Shown: piece after piece, positions 50,850 through 59,383 of the stretch
Numbering within the stretch: position 1 is the first letter of the stretch
Layout: each line of letters opens with the position of its first letter
Origin: Sediminihaliea albiluteola
Lineage (GTDB): Bacteria; Pseudomonadota; Gammaproteobacteria; Pseudomonadales; Halieaceae
DNA: 64,000 nucleotides
Assembly (NCBI RefSeq): GCF_014077625.1
Contig: NZ_JACFXU010000015.1
Span: 1-64,000 of the forward strand
Direction: 5' to 3'
Made by a program: the position numbers and the translations under genes
The notes under the pieces: model-generated
Database searches by the model: none
What the model was told of the DNA's origin: nothing
The model's input: the letters and a program-made list of their open reading frames with translations, nothing else

Positions 50850-51756
50850 AACGGCTACCCAATACGCCCTGACTGTAATCGGCGGGACTGTAATTGGAGC
50901 TGTAGTTGCCGTGGCCGGCATAAAACTGTAGTGCCGCGCTATCTAGAATCGGGATCTCTGCATCGACTTGAAAGCGCTGGCGTTCATCCTTGCGGCGGGT
51001 ATTGATAATAGGGCTGATCCCATCGTAATTCCGATCTTCAAAGCGCCAGGCAAACTCTAGTTTGATGGGGCGCCGTGATAATTCGATACGGTGGACATAG
51101 CGGAGTTTGATACTGTTTGACTGGTAGTCGAACTGCGCTGCTGTGGCATCTTCCACTCTATAGCGATAGCCAAAGTTGAAGTAGCTGCGCAGGCCCCGCC
51201 GGAAAAAATACAGATCGGCTTCCCCAGCTTGGGTTTGCGCGTTACGCCGCCGGTTGTTTTCTAAGGTTTTTTCGGAATACACATAGGCGCCCCGAGCAAA
51301 CCATTTCTTGCCAATAAAGCCAGATACAGAAGGGGAGACCCTAAATAACTGCAGGAAACTGTCGCCGGCCAAGCGCGAGTCGATGTAATACAGCGAGAGG
51401 CCAGTATCTATCTTGTTGAAGTCTTGTTCGAGGTTGGCACCAAGAATGTGAGTCTGTCGGTTGACCTCGGTGAATTCGTCGTACAGGTTTTGACTAAAGT
51501 CGTAGGATAAGCCGAGTTTAGTGGAGTCGCTTAAGGGCTTTTTCATGGCCAATTCTGCCCCCAGAGTGAGCGCGTAGTCGCCCTCGCTGCTGCTGGCATC
51601 AAGCTCGTCGACTCCGACGTTATCATCGTACTCTAGGCCCACCGCAAGTTCTGCCGAGTATTGAGTCGGGCGGTCTGCGGGCTGTTCAGCTGCCTGTGAG
51701 TGAGTGCAGCACAGGCATACTATTAATGCGCCCGCGCCAGAAGGCCATCGAATCAA
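50833..51756 (-). CDS. Predicted outer-membrane beta-barrel protein
   Basis: A 307-residue protein with a signal peptide (hydrophobic ALIVCLCCTHSQA) and alternating aromatic/hydrophobic strands throughout (for example YSAELAVGLEYDDNV, KLGLSYDFSQNLYDEF, FNFGYRYRVEDA and RFIYRW at the C-terminus). The terminal Trp fits the BAM signal. It resembles uncharacterised porin-like or Slam-type barrels. The start is TTG. Its last 17 bp overlap the end of the subtilase gene in opposite orientation; physical linkage suggests, but does not prove, a shared envelope function. Confidence 0.78.
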   Translation of the reverse strand: MIRWPSGAGALIVCLCCTHSQAAEQPADRPTQYSAELAVGLEYDDNVGVDELDASSSEGDYALTLGAELAMKKPLSDSTKLGLSYDFSQNLYDEFTEVNRQTHILGANLEQDFNKIDTGLSLYYIDSRLAGDSFLQLFRVSPSVSGFIGKKWFARGAYVYSEKTLENNRRRNAQTQAGEADLYFFRRGLRSYFNFGYRYRVEDATAAQFDYQSNSIKLRYVHRIELSRRPIKLEFAWRFEDRNYDGISPIINTRRKDERQRFQVDAEIPILDSAALQFYAGHGNYSSNYSPADYSQGVLGSRFIYRW

Positions 51757-52104
51757 GCGGAGAGGTCCTTGAGGTTGCCAAAATTTGAAGTGGAAGACTA
51801 TCCAAGAGCGGCGCTACTCACAAGTTTCAATTTTTGTTCAGACCTGATAGTCAATATGGACTGTATTGATGCTGTTATAGTAGTTTCCGACATCTCCTAG
51901 TCCCAATAAACCCTGCACTGTTGTTTCTCCTTTTCGCGCAACACGCTAAGGTGTGCGCGTAAATCAGCAGTGCTTTAGTTACAGGTATTCAATGATACAA
52001 GTTATTTCTTACTCTCAAGAGTTTAGCCCTCGGCGCAGGGAACTCATCTTTTTAGATCAGTGTTCGGCTTTTAATCTGCGCAATAACTTCGCTGGAGGGT
52101 GGCA
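51757..52104. other. 348-bp divergent region, beta-barrel / EEP genes
   Basis: It contains an imperfect hairpin at about 51935-51959 (CGCGC and ACAC arms with one bulged A) and a 39-codon reading frame at 51992-52111 (ATG after AGG) whose stop overlaps the start of the EEP gene; that frame may be a leader peptide but has no other support. Promoters not resolved. Confidence 0.35.
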
Positions 52105-53202
52105 ATGCTAGAGACTTATCTGCTGCTGCTGACCCTGTTGTTAGCGGTCACTTTGCTACCCTTGTCGCGCAAAGAGGTTTGGTGGATTCGAGATCTGGAC
52201 TTTCCGCGTCTGCAGTTGGCTTTGCTCGCCTTGTTACTGCTGGTTTGTGCAATCCCTGCGACCGCTGGCAAGGTAGTGGCCGGGCTGCCACTGGCGCCTG
52301 TGGCGCTATTGCTTAGTGCCGGCTGCTTAATCTACCAGCTGTGGTGGATTTTACCTTACACGCGATTGTTTCCCCCTGAGGTAAAAGCTGCCCGTCACAA
52401 CAGTGCTGCCACTGAACTCACTATTTTGACCAGTAATGTACTGACGCCTAATCGCAATGCTGATGCATTGCTGGACTTGGTGGCCCGAGAGCGCCCCGAC
52501 GTGCTGGTGACACTGGAGTCAGATCAATGGTGGCAGGATCAGCTCGATAGCCTGTTGCCTGATTACCCATATGCCCTCAAGTGCCCTTTGGATAACCTTT
52601 ATGGGATGCACGTTTACTCTCGACTGCCCTTGGAAGATGGGCAGATAGAATATTTAGTTGAAGACAAGGTGCCGTCAATGCACGGGCTGTTGCGCTTGCC
52701 TAATGGTTGCGGTGTGCGTGTGCACTTTCTACACCCTGCGCCACCTAGCCCCACTGAAAATGCCGAGTCTGCAGAGCGTGACGCTGAGCTCATTATGGTG
52801 GCTAAAAGCGTGCAAAAAGCGAGCGACCCAGTGATTGTTACTGGTGATCTTAACGATGTGGCCTGGTCTGAAACTACCCGCTTATTTCGCAAAATTAGTG
52901 CTTTGTTAGACCCGCGAATTGGCCGAGGTATGTTCAATACCTTTCATGCTGATTATTGGTTTTTCCGCTGGCCCTTGGATCATTTATTCCACAGTGAGCA
53001 TTTTACACTGGTGAATATCCGCCGCCTAGCGAACATAGGCTCGGATCACTTCCCGCTGCTCACCACACTGGCCTTTGAGCCGCTGCGTGGCAGCGAACAG
53101 GAGGGTGTTGAGGCTGGTGCTGATGACCGCGCACTGGCGCGCAAGAAGCTGGATCAGCAAGAGGTCAAAGTCGCTGATGTGCCTGAGCCGGGGGCACCCT
53201 AG
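52105..53202 (+). CDS. Endonuclease/exonuclease/phosphatase-family protein, membrane-anchored
   Basis: A 365-residue protein with three N-terminal membrane helices (residues about 3-18, 34-52 and 58-76) and a periplasmic or cytoplasmic EEP domain. Catalytic landmarks are Asn in TSNVLTPN, Glu in LVTLESDQWW, Asp-x-Asn in VTGDLNDVAW, and SDHFPL near the end. Substrates of such membrane EEP proteins are unknown; nuclease or phosphodiesterase activity is assumed. GGAGG 6 nt upstream selects ATG 52105 over GTG 52099. It overlaps the DEAD-box gene tail-to-tail by 4 bp. Confidence 0.87.
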   Translation: MLETYLLLLTLLLAVTLLPLSRKEVWWIRDLDFPRLQLALLALLLLVCAIPATAGKVVAGLPLAPVALLLSAGCLIYQLWWILPYTRLFPPEVKAARHNSAATELTILTSNVLTPNRNADALLDLVARERPDVLVTLESDQWWQDQLDSLLPDYPYALKCPLDNLYGMHVYSRLPLEDGQIEYLVEDKVPSMHGLLRLPNGCGVRVHFLHPAPPSPTENAESAERDAELIMVAKSVQKASDPVIVTGDLNDVAWSETTRLFRKISALLDPRIGRGMFNTFHADYWFFRWPLDHLFHSEHFTLVNIRRLANIGSDHFPLLTTLAFEPLRGSEQEGVEAGADDRALARKKLDQQEVKVADVPEPGAP

Positions 53203-54992
53203 CTGGATTTGCGCTTTTTGGCTGGTCGTTTAGAAGGCTTGGCCTCGGCTTTGGCGGGGCCTTTTCTAGCACTTGGCTTGCGCTGCTTGTTATTTTCACC
53301 ACCCAAGCGGCTGATTTGCAAGCGTTGCCCACTGACCCAGACAGCCTGAAGCTTTTGGAATAGCTCGACGGGCATCCCTTCAGGCAGATCAACTGTGCTG
53401 TAGTCGTCGAGAATAGCGATATGGCCGATATGCCGACTATCAATATCTGCTTCATTGGCGATGGCGCCAACAATATTACCGGGTTTAACGCCGTGGTTGT
53501 GTCCGACTTCTATGCGGTAGCGCTGCATACCCTTTTCTAGCTGTGTTGCATCGCTGCTTTTACGCTGGCTTTTTGCGTGCTCGGGGGCCTTTTTGCGTGG
53601 GCGCTCCGAACGTTCAAAGCGGGGCTTGCTGTAATCGGCTTCGGCGAGTGTTTCACTGCTTTTGTTACCAGCTTTGGCGCTGGAAGTGCTTTTACCTTGC
53701 GCCATAAGGGCTAGAGCAGCGGCAATATCTAGAAGTGAGACTTCGTTGTCATGCTCATACTGCTCAATCAATTGGCGCATGGCATCGAGATCGCGGCTGG
53801 CTAGGGTTTCAGTGATTTCATCACGGAAGCGGTCAGCGCGCTTGTCAGCGACTTGCGCGGCACTGGGCAATTCCATTTTTTCAATGGCTTTGCCAGTTGC
53901 CTTTTCGATAGCTTTAAGCAGGCGGCGCTCGCGGTTAGCGGCAAACAGGATGGCTTCGCCGGTTCGGCCTGCCCGTCCGGTACGGCCAATGCGGTGCACA
54001 TAAGCCTCGACATCGTAGGGGATATCATAGTTGATGACATGTGAGATACGCTCGACATCCAATCCGCGCGCAGCTACATCGGTAGCCACCAAAATATCCA
54101 GCTGCCCATTCTTGAGCTGCTCGACAGATTTTTCGCGCAGCTTCTGGGGCACGTCGCCGTTCAAGGCCGTAGCAGCGTAGCCGCGGGCGGCGAGCTTTTC
54201 GGCCAGCTCGGTGGTCGCGATACGCGTTCTGACAAAGACGATGACGCCATCAAAGTCTTCAACTTCTAAAATACGAGTGAGTGCATCTAATTTGTGTACG
54301 CCAGAAGTCATCCACACCCGCTGACGGATTGAGTCGTTGGTAACAGACTGCATTTTGACCGTGACTTCAGCCGGTGACGACAGGTGATGGCGCGCAATTC
54401 GGCGAATGGCATCGGGCATAGTGGCGGAGAATAGGGCGATCTGACGTTCCGGTGGGGTCTGGGTAAGCACCCATTCCACATCATCAATAAAGCCCATGCG
54501 CAGCATTTCGTCAGCTTCATCGAGCACTAGCATTTTGAGGCCGTCGAGCTTCAAGGTGCCGCGGCGCATATGATCCATTACCCGCCCTGGTGTGCCTACG
54601 ATGACATGAGCTCCACGCTGCAGCTGGCGCATTTGCCCTCGCAAGTCGGAGCCACCGTAAATTGGCAAAATCCGAAAGCCGGGGAGGTGATTGGCATATT
54701 TTTGGAAGGCTTCGGCAACCTGAATCGCCAGTTCTCGAGTGGGCGCTAGCACTAGAACTTGCGGTTCGACTTTGGATAAATCCAAGCGCGCTAGTGCAGG
54801 AAGTGCGAAGGCGGCAGTTTTACCCGTACCTGTTTGAGCCTGCCCTACCATATCGGTGCCTTCGAGTAGGATCGGAATGGTTTGCGCTTGAATCGCAGAA
54901 GGTGACTCATAACCGACATCACGCAAACCTTGTTGCAATGATTCGGGAAGCTTGAGGTCTGCGAAGCTAATCGCTGAGGGAACAGAGGACAT
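53199..54992 (-). CDS. deaD: DEAD-box ATP-dependent RNA helicase, DeaD/CsdA-like
   Basis: A 597-residue helicase: Q-motif (FADLKLPESLQQGL), Walker A AQTGTGKT, PTRELA, DEAD box in LDEADEM, SAT, and HRIGRTGRAGRTG. A CsdA-type C-terminal RNA-binding domain (YRIEVGHNHGVKPGNIVGAIANE, ending VWVSGQRLQI) and a basic tail follow. In relatives it unwinds structured RNA in ribosome assembly and mRNA decay and is cold-induced. The 5' leader upstream of 54992 has no visible riboswitch. Confidence 0.93.
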   Translation of the reverse strand: MSSVPSAISFADLKLPESLQQGLRDVGYESPSAIQAQTIPILLEGTDMVGQAQTGTGKTAAFALPALARLDLSKVEPQVLVLAPTRELAIQVAEAFQKYANHLPGFRILPIYGGSDLRGQMRQLQRGAHVIVGTPGRVMDHMRRGTLKLDGLKMLVLDEADEMLRMGFIDDVEWVLTQTPPERQIALFSATMPDAIRRIARHHLSSPAEVTVKMQSVTNDSIRQRVWMTSGVHKLDALTRILEVEDFDGVIVFVRTRIATTELAEKLAARGYAATALNGDVPQKLREKSVEQLKNGQLDILVATDVAARGLDVERISHVINYDIPYDVEAYVHRIGRTGRAGRTGEAILFAANRERRLLKAIEKATGKAIEKMELPSAAQVADKRADRFRDEITETLASRDLDAMRQLIEQYEHDNEVSLLDIAAALALMAQGKSTSSAKAGNKSSETLAEADYSKPRFERSERPRKKAPEHAKSQRKSSDATQLEKGMQRYRIEVGHNHGVKPGNIVGAIANEADIDSRHIGHIAILDDYSTVDLPEGMPVELFQKLQAVWVSGQRLQISRLGGENNKQRKPSARKGPAKAEAKPSKRPAKKRKSS

Positions 54993-55288
54993 GATTTGGG
55001 CCTGGTAGGGTAGGAATGCTAGACTTTGGCGGCAAGTATACAGCCCTGCCGCTATGCTGCAATTTGAATATTTGGGTCAGAATTGGCATCCTTTAGGCTT
55101 CAATAGCTTGATTTTAGGGCTTTGAGCCCCAATACAGTCAATAGCCGCAGTAATAACTAAGGGCGGCTAACGAGCTTCGTTTTTATCCACAAGCAATGCC
55201 TTCTTAATCAAGTTTACGTATTATTAGTACGTCTTACTGAGTACAGCCCTGCTGGGCTGTTAAATGACAACATAGGAGATTAACCCTT
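54993..55288. other. 296-bp divergent region, deaD / sodB
   Basis: It carries the leaders of both genes. A perfect 7-bp hairpin with tetraloop TGCT (ACAGCCC at 55243-55249 with GGGCTGT at 55254-55260) lies in the sodB leader, 28 nt before the ATG and just ahead of the AGGAG ribosome-binding site (about 55275). It may stabilise or regulate the sodB mRNA. No other feature stands out. Confidence 0.45.
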
Positions 55289-55870
55289 ATGGCTATTTCA
55301 CTTCCCGAACTGCCTTATGCAATGGATGCCTTGGCGCCGCACATTTCTAAAGAAACCCTGGAGTTTCACTACGGCAAGCACCACGCGGCTTACGTCAACA
55401 ACCTGGGCCCACTGATTAAAGGTACCGAGTTAGAGAACGCCGATCTGGAAACTATTGTGCGCAAGTCTTCTGGTGGCACTTTCAACAACGCCGCCCAAGT
55501 ATGGAACCACAGCTTCTACTGGAACTGCTTGAGCCCCAATGGCGGCGGCGCAGCTAGCGGTGCAGTAGCAGAGAAAATCAATGCAGCATTTGGTTCTTTT
55601 GACAAGTTTAAAGAAGAGTTTACTGCCAGCGCGATTGGCAACTTCGGTTCAGGTTGGACTTGGCTGGTAGAGAACAAAGACGGTTCAGTTGCTATTGTAA
55701 ACACCAGCAATGCAGAAACACCACTGACCACTGACGCCAAGCCGCTGCTGACTGTCGATGTGTGGGAGCACGCTTACTACATCGATTACCGCAACGCTCG
55801 CCCTAAGTACATGGAAGCTTTCTGGGCACTGGTAAACTGGGAATTTGTTAACGCCAACTTGGCCGCTTAA
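55289..55870 (+). CDS. sodB: Superoxide dismutase, iron type
   Basis: A 193-residue SOD that converts superoxide to H2O2 and O2. Metal ligands are His27, His74, Asp157 and His161 (DVWEHAYY). Gln70 in [10 protein letters not shown] marks the iron rather than the manganese form. AGGAG is suitably placed before the ATG. Length and motifs are typical, with no signal peptide, so the enzyme is cytoplasmic. It is a single-gene unit bounded by the leader hairpin and a strong downstream hairpin. Confidence 0.97.
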   Translation: MAISLPELPYAMDALAPHISKETLEFHYGKHHAAYVNNLGPLIKGTELENADLETIVRKSSGGTFNNAAQVWNHSFYWNCLSPNGGGAASGAVAEKINAAFGSFDKFKEEFTASAIGNFGSGWTWLVENKDGSVAIVNTSNAETPLTTDAKPLLTVDVWEHAYYIDYRNARPKYMEAFWALVNWEFVNANLAA

Positions 55871-55877
55871 ATCCCTC

Positions 55878-55908
55878 GTGTCGCGTCGGGCTAATGCCCG
55901 GCGCACAC
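55878..55908 (+). terminator. sodB terminator hairpin
   Basis: Stem GTGT-(c)-GCGTCGGGC (55878-55891) with GCCCGGCGC-ACAC (55896-55908), loop TAAT, one bulged C and a T-G wobble. A short U-containing tail (TCTTGTCC) follows. It starts 7 bp after the stop codon. Confidence 0.75.
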
Positions 55909-55987
55909 TCTTGTCCGACCCTCCTCCTTTGTTACCCCGATATTGACGCCACCATCGCGTCAGCCACTCTTGAATAGAGGTAAAATT

Positions 55988-56473
55988 ATGGGATTTGCAC
56001 TGTCAGATATTCAAATTACCAGTACCGCTTTTGCAGCTGGAGAGGCTATTCCCACCAAACACACTGGTGAGGGTGTAGATGTTTCACCGGCACTGAGCTG
56101 GGATCAGGTGCCAGAGGGCACGAAATCTTTTGCTGTGTTTTGTCACGACCCCGATGCCCCCCTGATCACCGAGTGTGGCAGCTACGGATTTGTGCACTGG
56201 GTCTTGTACAACATTCCCGCTGATGTACGTGAGCTTAAGGAAGGCTGTAGCGATTACACCAAGGGTAAGAACAACTTTGGGCACGAGCACTACGGTGGCC
56301 CAATGCCTCCCCCTGGTCACGGGAAGCACCAGTACTACTTTTGGATCTTAGCCTTAGATACCGAAACTGCTCTGCCAGAGGGCTTGGCATTGAGAGATCT
56401 TTTACAAGAACTTGAACCCCACACACTGGGCATGAACCGTCTGGTTGGAACCTACCAGCGCGACGCTGAATAA
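55988..56473 (+). CDS. YbhB/YbcL-family PEBP-like protein
   Basis: A 161-residue phosphatidylethanolamine-binding-protein-fold protein of the bacterial Raf-kinase-inhibitor-like group. Ligand-pocket motifs: SFAVFCHDPDAP, FVHWVLYNIP, GPMPPPGHGKHQYYFW. The ATG at 55988 with GAGG upstream is preferred over a TTG at 55943. The physiological role in bacteria is unclear. It is convergent with the SDR gene (2-bp gap). Confidence 0.92.
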   Translation: MGFALSDIQITSTAFAAGEAIPTKHTGEGVDVSPALSWDQVPEGTKSFAVFCHDPDAPLITECGSYGFVHWVLYNIPADVRELKEGCSDYTKGKNNFGHEHYGGPMPPPGHGKHQYYFWILALDTETALPEGLALRDLLQELEPHTLGMNRLVGTYQRDAE

Positions 56474-56475
56474 GC

Positions 56476-57249
56476 CTAGACCATTCTTGCTAAATGGGCT
56501 CCGTCTACGGGCAGTACTGTGCCGTTGACAAAGGAGCCCGCTTCGCTGGCCAGCAATATAATGGGCCCCAGCAACTCCTCCAACTGCCCTAGACGTTGCG
56601 CAGGCATTTGTTCAATGTAAGCTTGACCGGCGGGTGAATCGAAATAGTCACTGTTAATTTCGGTTTTAAACCAGCCAGGTGCAATGGCATTGACGCGTAT
56701 GTTGTGACGCACCAAGTCCAGCGAAAGACTTTTAGTGAGCTGAATAACTGCGGCTTTGGAGCTGCAGTAGCTGGTCTGCCCAGGGTGAGCGGCTAGACCA
56801 AGTACTGAGGCAATATTGATTATGCTGCCAGGTAGCTGGGCGGCAAGCAGCCGACGGGAAGCTTCTTGCGCTACATGCCAGACACCTTTGAAATTGGTGT
56901 CCATGACAAAGTCCAGCGAGTCATCATCAATCTTCAAGAAGTGTTTGGGGTCGGCCACGCCAGCGTTATTGATAATCACATCGACAGTGCCGAGGGCTAC
57001 CTCGGCCTGATTAAAAGCTGCTTCAATACTCGCTTTGTCAGTGACATCCATGGTGACGGCTAAAGCTTTGCCGCCTTTGTCTTCAATCTCTCTCACCAGT
57101 GACTCAAGTCGTTCCACACGGCGAGCAGCCACCACGACGGAGGCCCCAGCCTCTGCCAAGCCTTTTGCTACGGTATAACCAATACCGCTTGATGCGCCAG
57201 TCACCAGGGCTATGCGCCCTGTTAGCGAGAACTGTGCCATTACACTCAT
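56476..57249 (-). CDS. SDR-family oxidoreductase
   Basis: A 257-residue SDR: TGASSGIG (about 17-24), IINNAGVADPKHF, NIASVLGLAAHP, YCSSK and the C-terminal VNGTVLPVDGAH. Arg residues after beta-2 (AARRVERL) suggest NADP(H). GGAGG precedes the ATG. It follows the acyl-CoA dehydrogenase gene by 31 bp on the same strand and may supply the hydroxyacyl/ketoacyl step. Confidence 0.92.
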   Translation of the reverse strand: MSVMAQFSLTGRIALVTGASSGIGYTVAKGLAEAGASVVVAARRVERLESLVREIEDKGGKALAVTMDVTDKASIEAAFNQAEVALGTVDVIINNAGVADPKHFLKIDDDSLDFVMDTNFKGVWHVAQEASRRLLAAQLPGSIINIASVLGLAAHPGQTSYCSSKAAVIQLTKSLSLDLVRHNIRVNAIAPGWFKTEINSDYFDSPAGQAYIEQMPAQRLGQLEELLGPIILLASEAGSFVNGTVLPVDGAHLARMV

Positions 57250-57280
57250 ACTTTGCCTCCTCTAACTCTGGTATTGATCT

Positions 57281-58501
57281 TTAAGCGCTGTAGCGTTTGA
57301 TGACTTGTTTACCAAGGGCCATTTGATGTACTTGATCTGGGCCATCGGCTTGCCGGCACCAGCGAGCATAGTTGAAGGCCTCTGCCATACAGTAGTCCTC
57401 GGTTAACCCTCCGGCGCCGTGCATTTGCATGCATCGGTCGATAATGGTCTGGGCCATTAAGGGCACGGATATTTTACTGGCAGCGATAAGGTCCATGGCA
57501 GCCTTAGGGCCCACTTCATCCATGCGTTTGCAGGTTTTAAGAACTAGCAAACGAGCCATCTCAATTTCGGCGAAGCTTTTGGCAATGTCTTCACGTACCG
57601 ACTGGTGTTGGCTGAGTTCGCGACCAAAAGTGCTGCGCGATGTCACACGCTGACAGGCCAGTTCCAGCGAGCGCTGGGCAGCGCCAATCAGGCGCATGCA
57701 GTGGTGAATACGGCCAGGGCCGAGACGCCCCTGGGCAATTTCAAATCCCCGGCCAGGTCCTAATAAAATATTCTCTAAGGGAACGCGGACATTGTCGAAG
57801 AGCAATTCTGCGTGGCCGATAGGGGCATCGTCATAGCCTAATGTGGTAAGTGGGCGCACTATGCTTAAGCCGGGCGTGTCTCGAGGGACCAGAACTTGAG
57901 ACTGCTGCTTATGACGGTTGCTGTTATGGGGGTCAGATTTTCCCATCACGATAAAAATAGCGCAGCGCTCGTACATGGCCCCGGTAATGAACCATTTACG
58001 GCCGTTTAAAACCCACTCATCACCGTCTTGTTCGATGCGCAGTTCAATGTTGGTGGCATCGCTAGAGGCGACCTGTGGTTCAGTCATTGCATAGGAGGAG
58101 CGAATATCACCTGCTAGCAGAGGCTTGAGCCAGCGCTCTTGCTGTGCAGGTGTTGCGTACTTCATGAAAACTTCCATGTTGCCGGTGTCGGGCGCATTGC
58201 AATTGAAGACCTCGGGGCTCCACAGCACGCGGCCCATCAGTTCAGCCAGTGGCGCATAGTCAAGATTGGATAAACCTTGGTGATCACAAAACTCGGCAAG
58301 CGAGGGAGGAATAAACAAGTTCCAGAGTCCCGCATCTTTTGCCTTTGCCTTTAGCTCATCGATCAGCGGTATAGCAGCAAAGCGAGAGGGTGATTGTTGT
58401 AGTTGTCGTGCGTAGTGTTCTTCGTTGGGGTAGATGTGCTGATCAAAGAACTCTGACAAGCTATTTTGGTATTGTTGGGATGCTTCACTGAAACTGAACA
58501 T
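57281..58501 (-). CDS. Acyl-CoA dehydrogenase, ACAD10/11-like
   Basis: A 406-residue FAD-dependent ACAD. Landmarks: YAMTEPQVASSDATN, WVLNGRKWFITGA, GHAELLFDNVRVP, RLGPGRIHHCMRLIG, QMHGAGGLTEDY and the C-terminal ADGPDQVHQ. The last motif is typical of ACAD10/11-type enzymes, whose catalytic acid lies in this region, rather than of short-chain ACADs. The start at 58501 has GGAG upstream; an in-frame ATG 66 nt earlier is not supported by homology. It is paired with an SDR and divergent from a SnoaL-like gene and a thiolase, forming a beta-oxidation-type set. Confidence 0.92.
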   Translation of the reverse strand: MFSFSEASQQYQNSLSEFFDQHIYPNEEHYARQLQQSPSRFAAIPLIDELKAKAKDAGLWNLFIPPSLAEFCDHQGLSNLDYAPLAELMGRVLWSPEVFNCNAPDTGNMEVFMKYATPAQQERWLKPLLAGDIRSSYAMTEPQVASSDATNIELRIEQDGDEWVLNGRKWFITGAMYERCAIFIVMGKSDPHNSNRHKQQSQVLVPRDTPGLSIVRPLTTLGYDDAPIGHAELLFDNVRVPLENILLGPGRGFEIAQGRLGPGRIHHCMRLIGAAQRSLELACQRVTSRSTFGRELSQHQSVREDIAKSFAEIEMARLLVLKTCKRMDEVGPKAAMDLIAASKISVPLMAQTIIDRCMQMHGAGGLTEDYCMAEAFNYARWCRQADGPDQVHQMALGKQVIKRYSA

Positions 58502-58749
58502 GGGGGCTCCAAGTGGCTGAGTCAATGCGATGCATGACAGCATAGAGCTGAAGCGTCTGTCTTCCAAATTTATTATGCTGAGGGCTCGTATTGATGCTAA
58601 ATGACCTTGTCCTGAGCTTTGAAGCGAGGGTTCAGCTTTAGAAAAGCTTGCTTTGGCTCAGTGGGTGCTGATACTAGATGCCTATAAAACTAAGGGCTGC
58701 AGCTATGGGGCCTTTCTTACACAATAACATCTATGGAGTTGAAGTTAAT

Positions 58750-59253
58750 ATGTCAGAGCAAGTAATACGATCTGCATTAGCGGATGAAGCAGCAATCCGC
58801 CAAGTACTGGCGCGTTACTGTCGCGGTTTAGATCGCATGGATAAAGCCATGGCTTATGCAGTTTGGCACGAGGGTGGCACCGCAAATTACTATGATATTT
58901 TTCAGGGTAGTGGCCGCGGTTTTGTTGATTGGGTTTGGGAAGCACATGCTGAAATGGAGCGCCACTCCCATCAAATTGCTCAATCGGTGATTGACTTAGA
59001 TGGCGATACCGCATGCAGCGAAACCTACGTCACCGTTGCGCTTTGGACCAATCCCGATGAGCAGGGTGAGCAGCAAGAAATTATTGGTCGAGGTCGCTAC
59101 TTGGATATGTGGTCCCGTCGTGAGGGGCGCTGGGCGATAGATCACCGCGAGCATGTGCTTGATATGCAAACAGTGCAGCCATTACGGCGAGGCTATGTCA
59201 GTGATGTGTCGCAGCGTGATAGCACTGACCCTTCATATAAAGTGCTCGGCTAA
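58750..59253 (+). CDS. SnoaL/NTF2-like protein
   Basis: A 167-residue SnoaL_4-type protein: DEAAIRQVLARYCRGLDRMDKAMAYAVW at the N-terminus, GFVDWVWEAHAEMERHSHQIAQ, and a final RYLDMWSRREGRWAIDHREHVLDM. A His in HRE near the end and acidic residues in the pocket are compatible with an isomerase or dehydratase, but relatives are uncharacterised. The start at 58750, with a GGAG upstream, is favoured over 58678. It is followed by a thiolase gene on the same strand. Confidence 0.83.
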   Translation: MSEQVIRSALADEAAIRQVLARYCRGLDRMDKAMAYAVWHEGGTANYYDIFQGSGRGFVDWVWEAHAEMERHSHQIAQSVIDLDGDTACSETYVTVALWTNPDEQGEQQEIIGRGRYLDMWSRREGRWAIDHREHVLDMQTVQPLRRGYVSDVSQRDSTDPSYKVLG

Positions 59254-59383
59254 ATAAAAACTTAGGCCATGCTTTAGTGCTTGTTTTACATTTGCACAGT
59301 GCCGGTCTCGGCTGTTGTGCGATTGCCTAGAGTTCATTGTAATATCTCTGCTCCGAATACAACGATAATAGGAAGGAAGTAGT

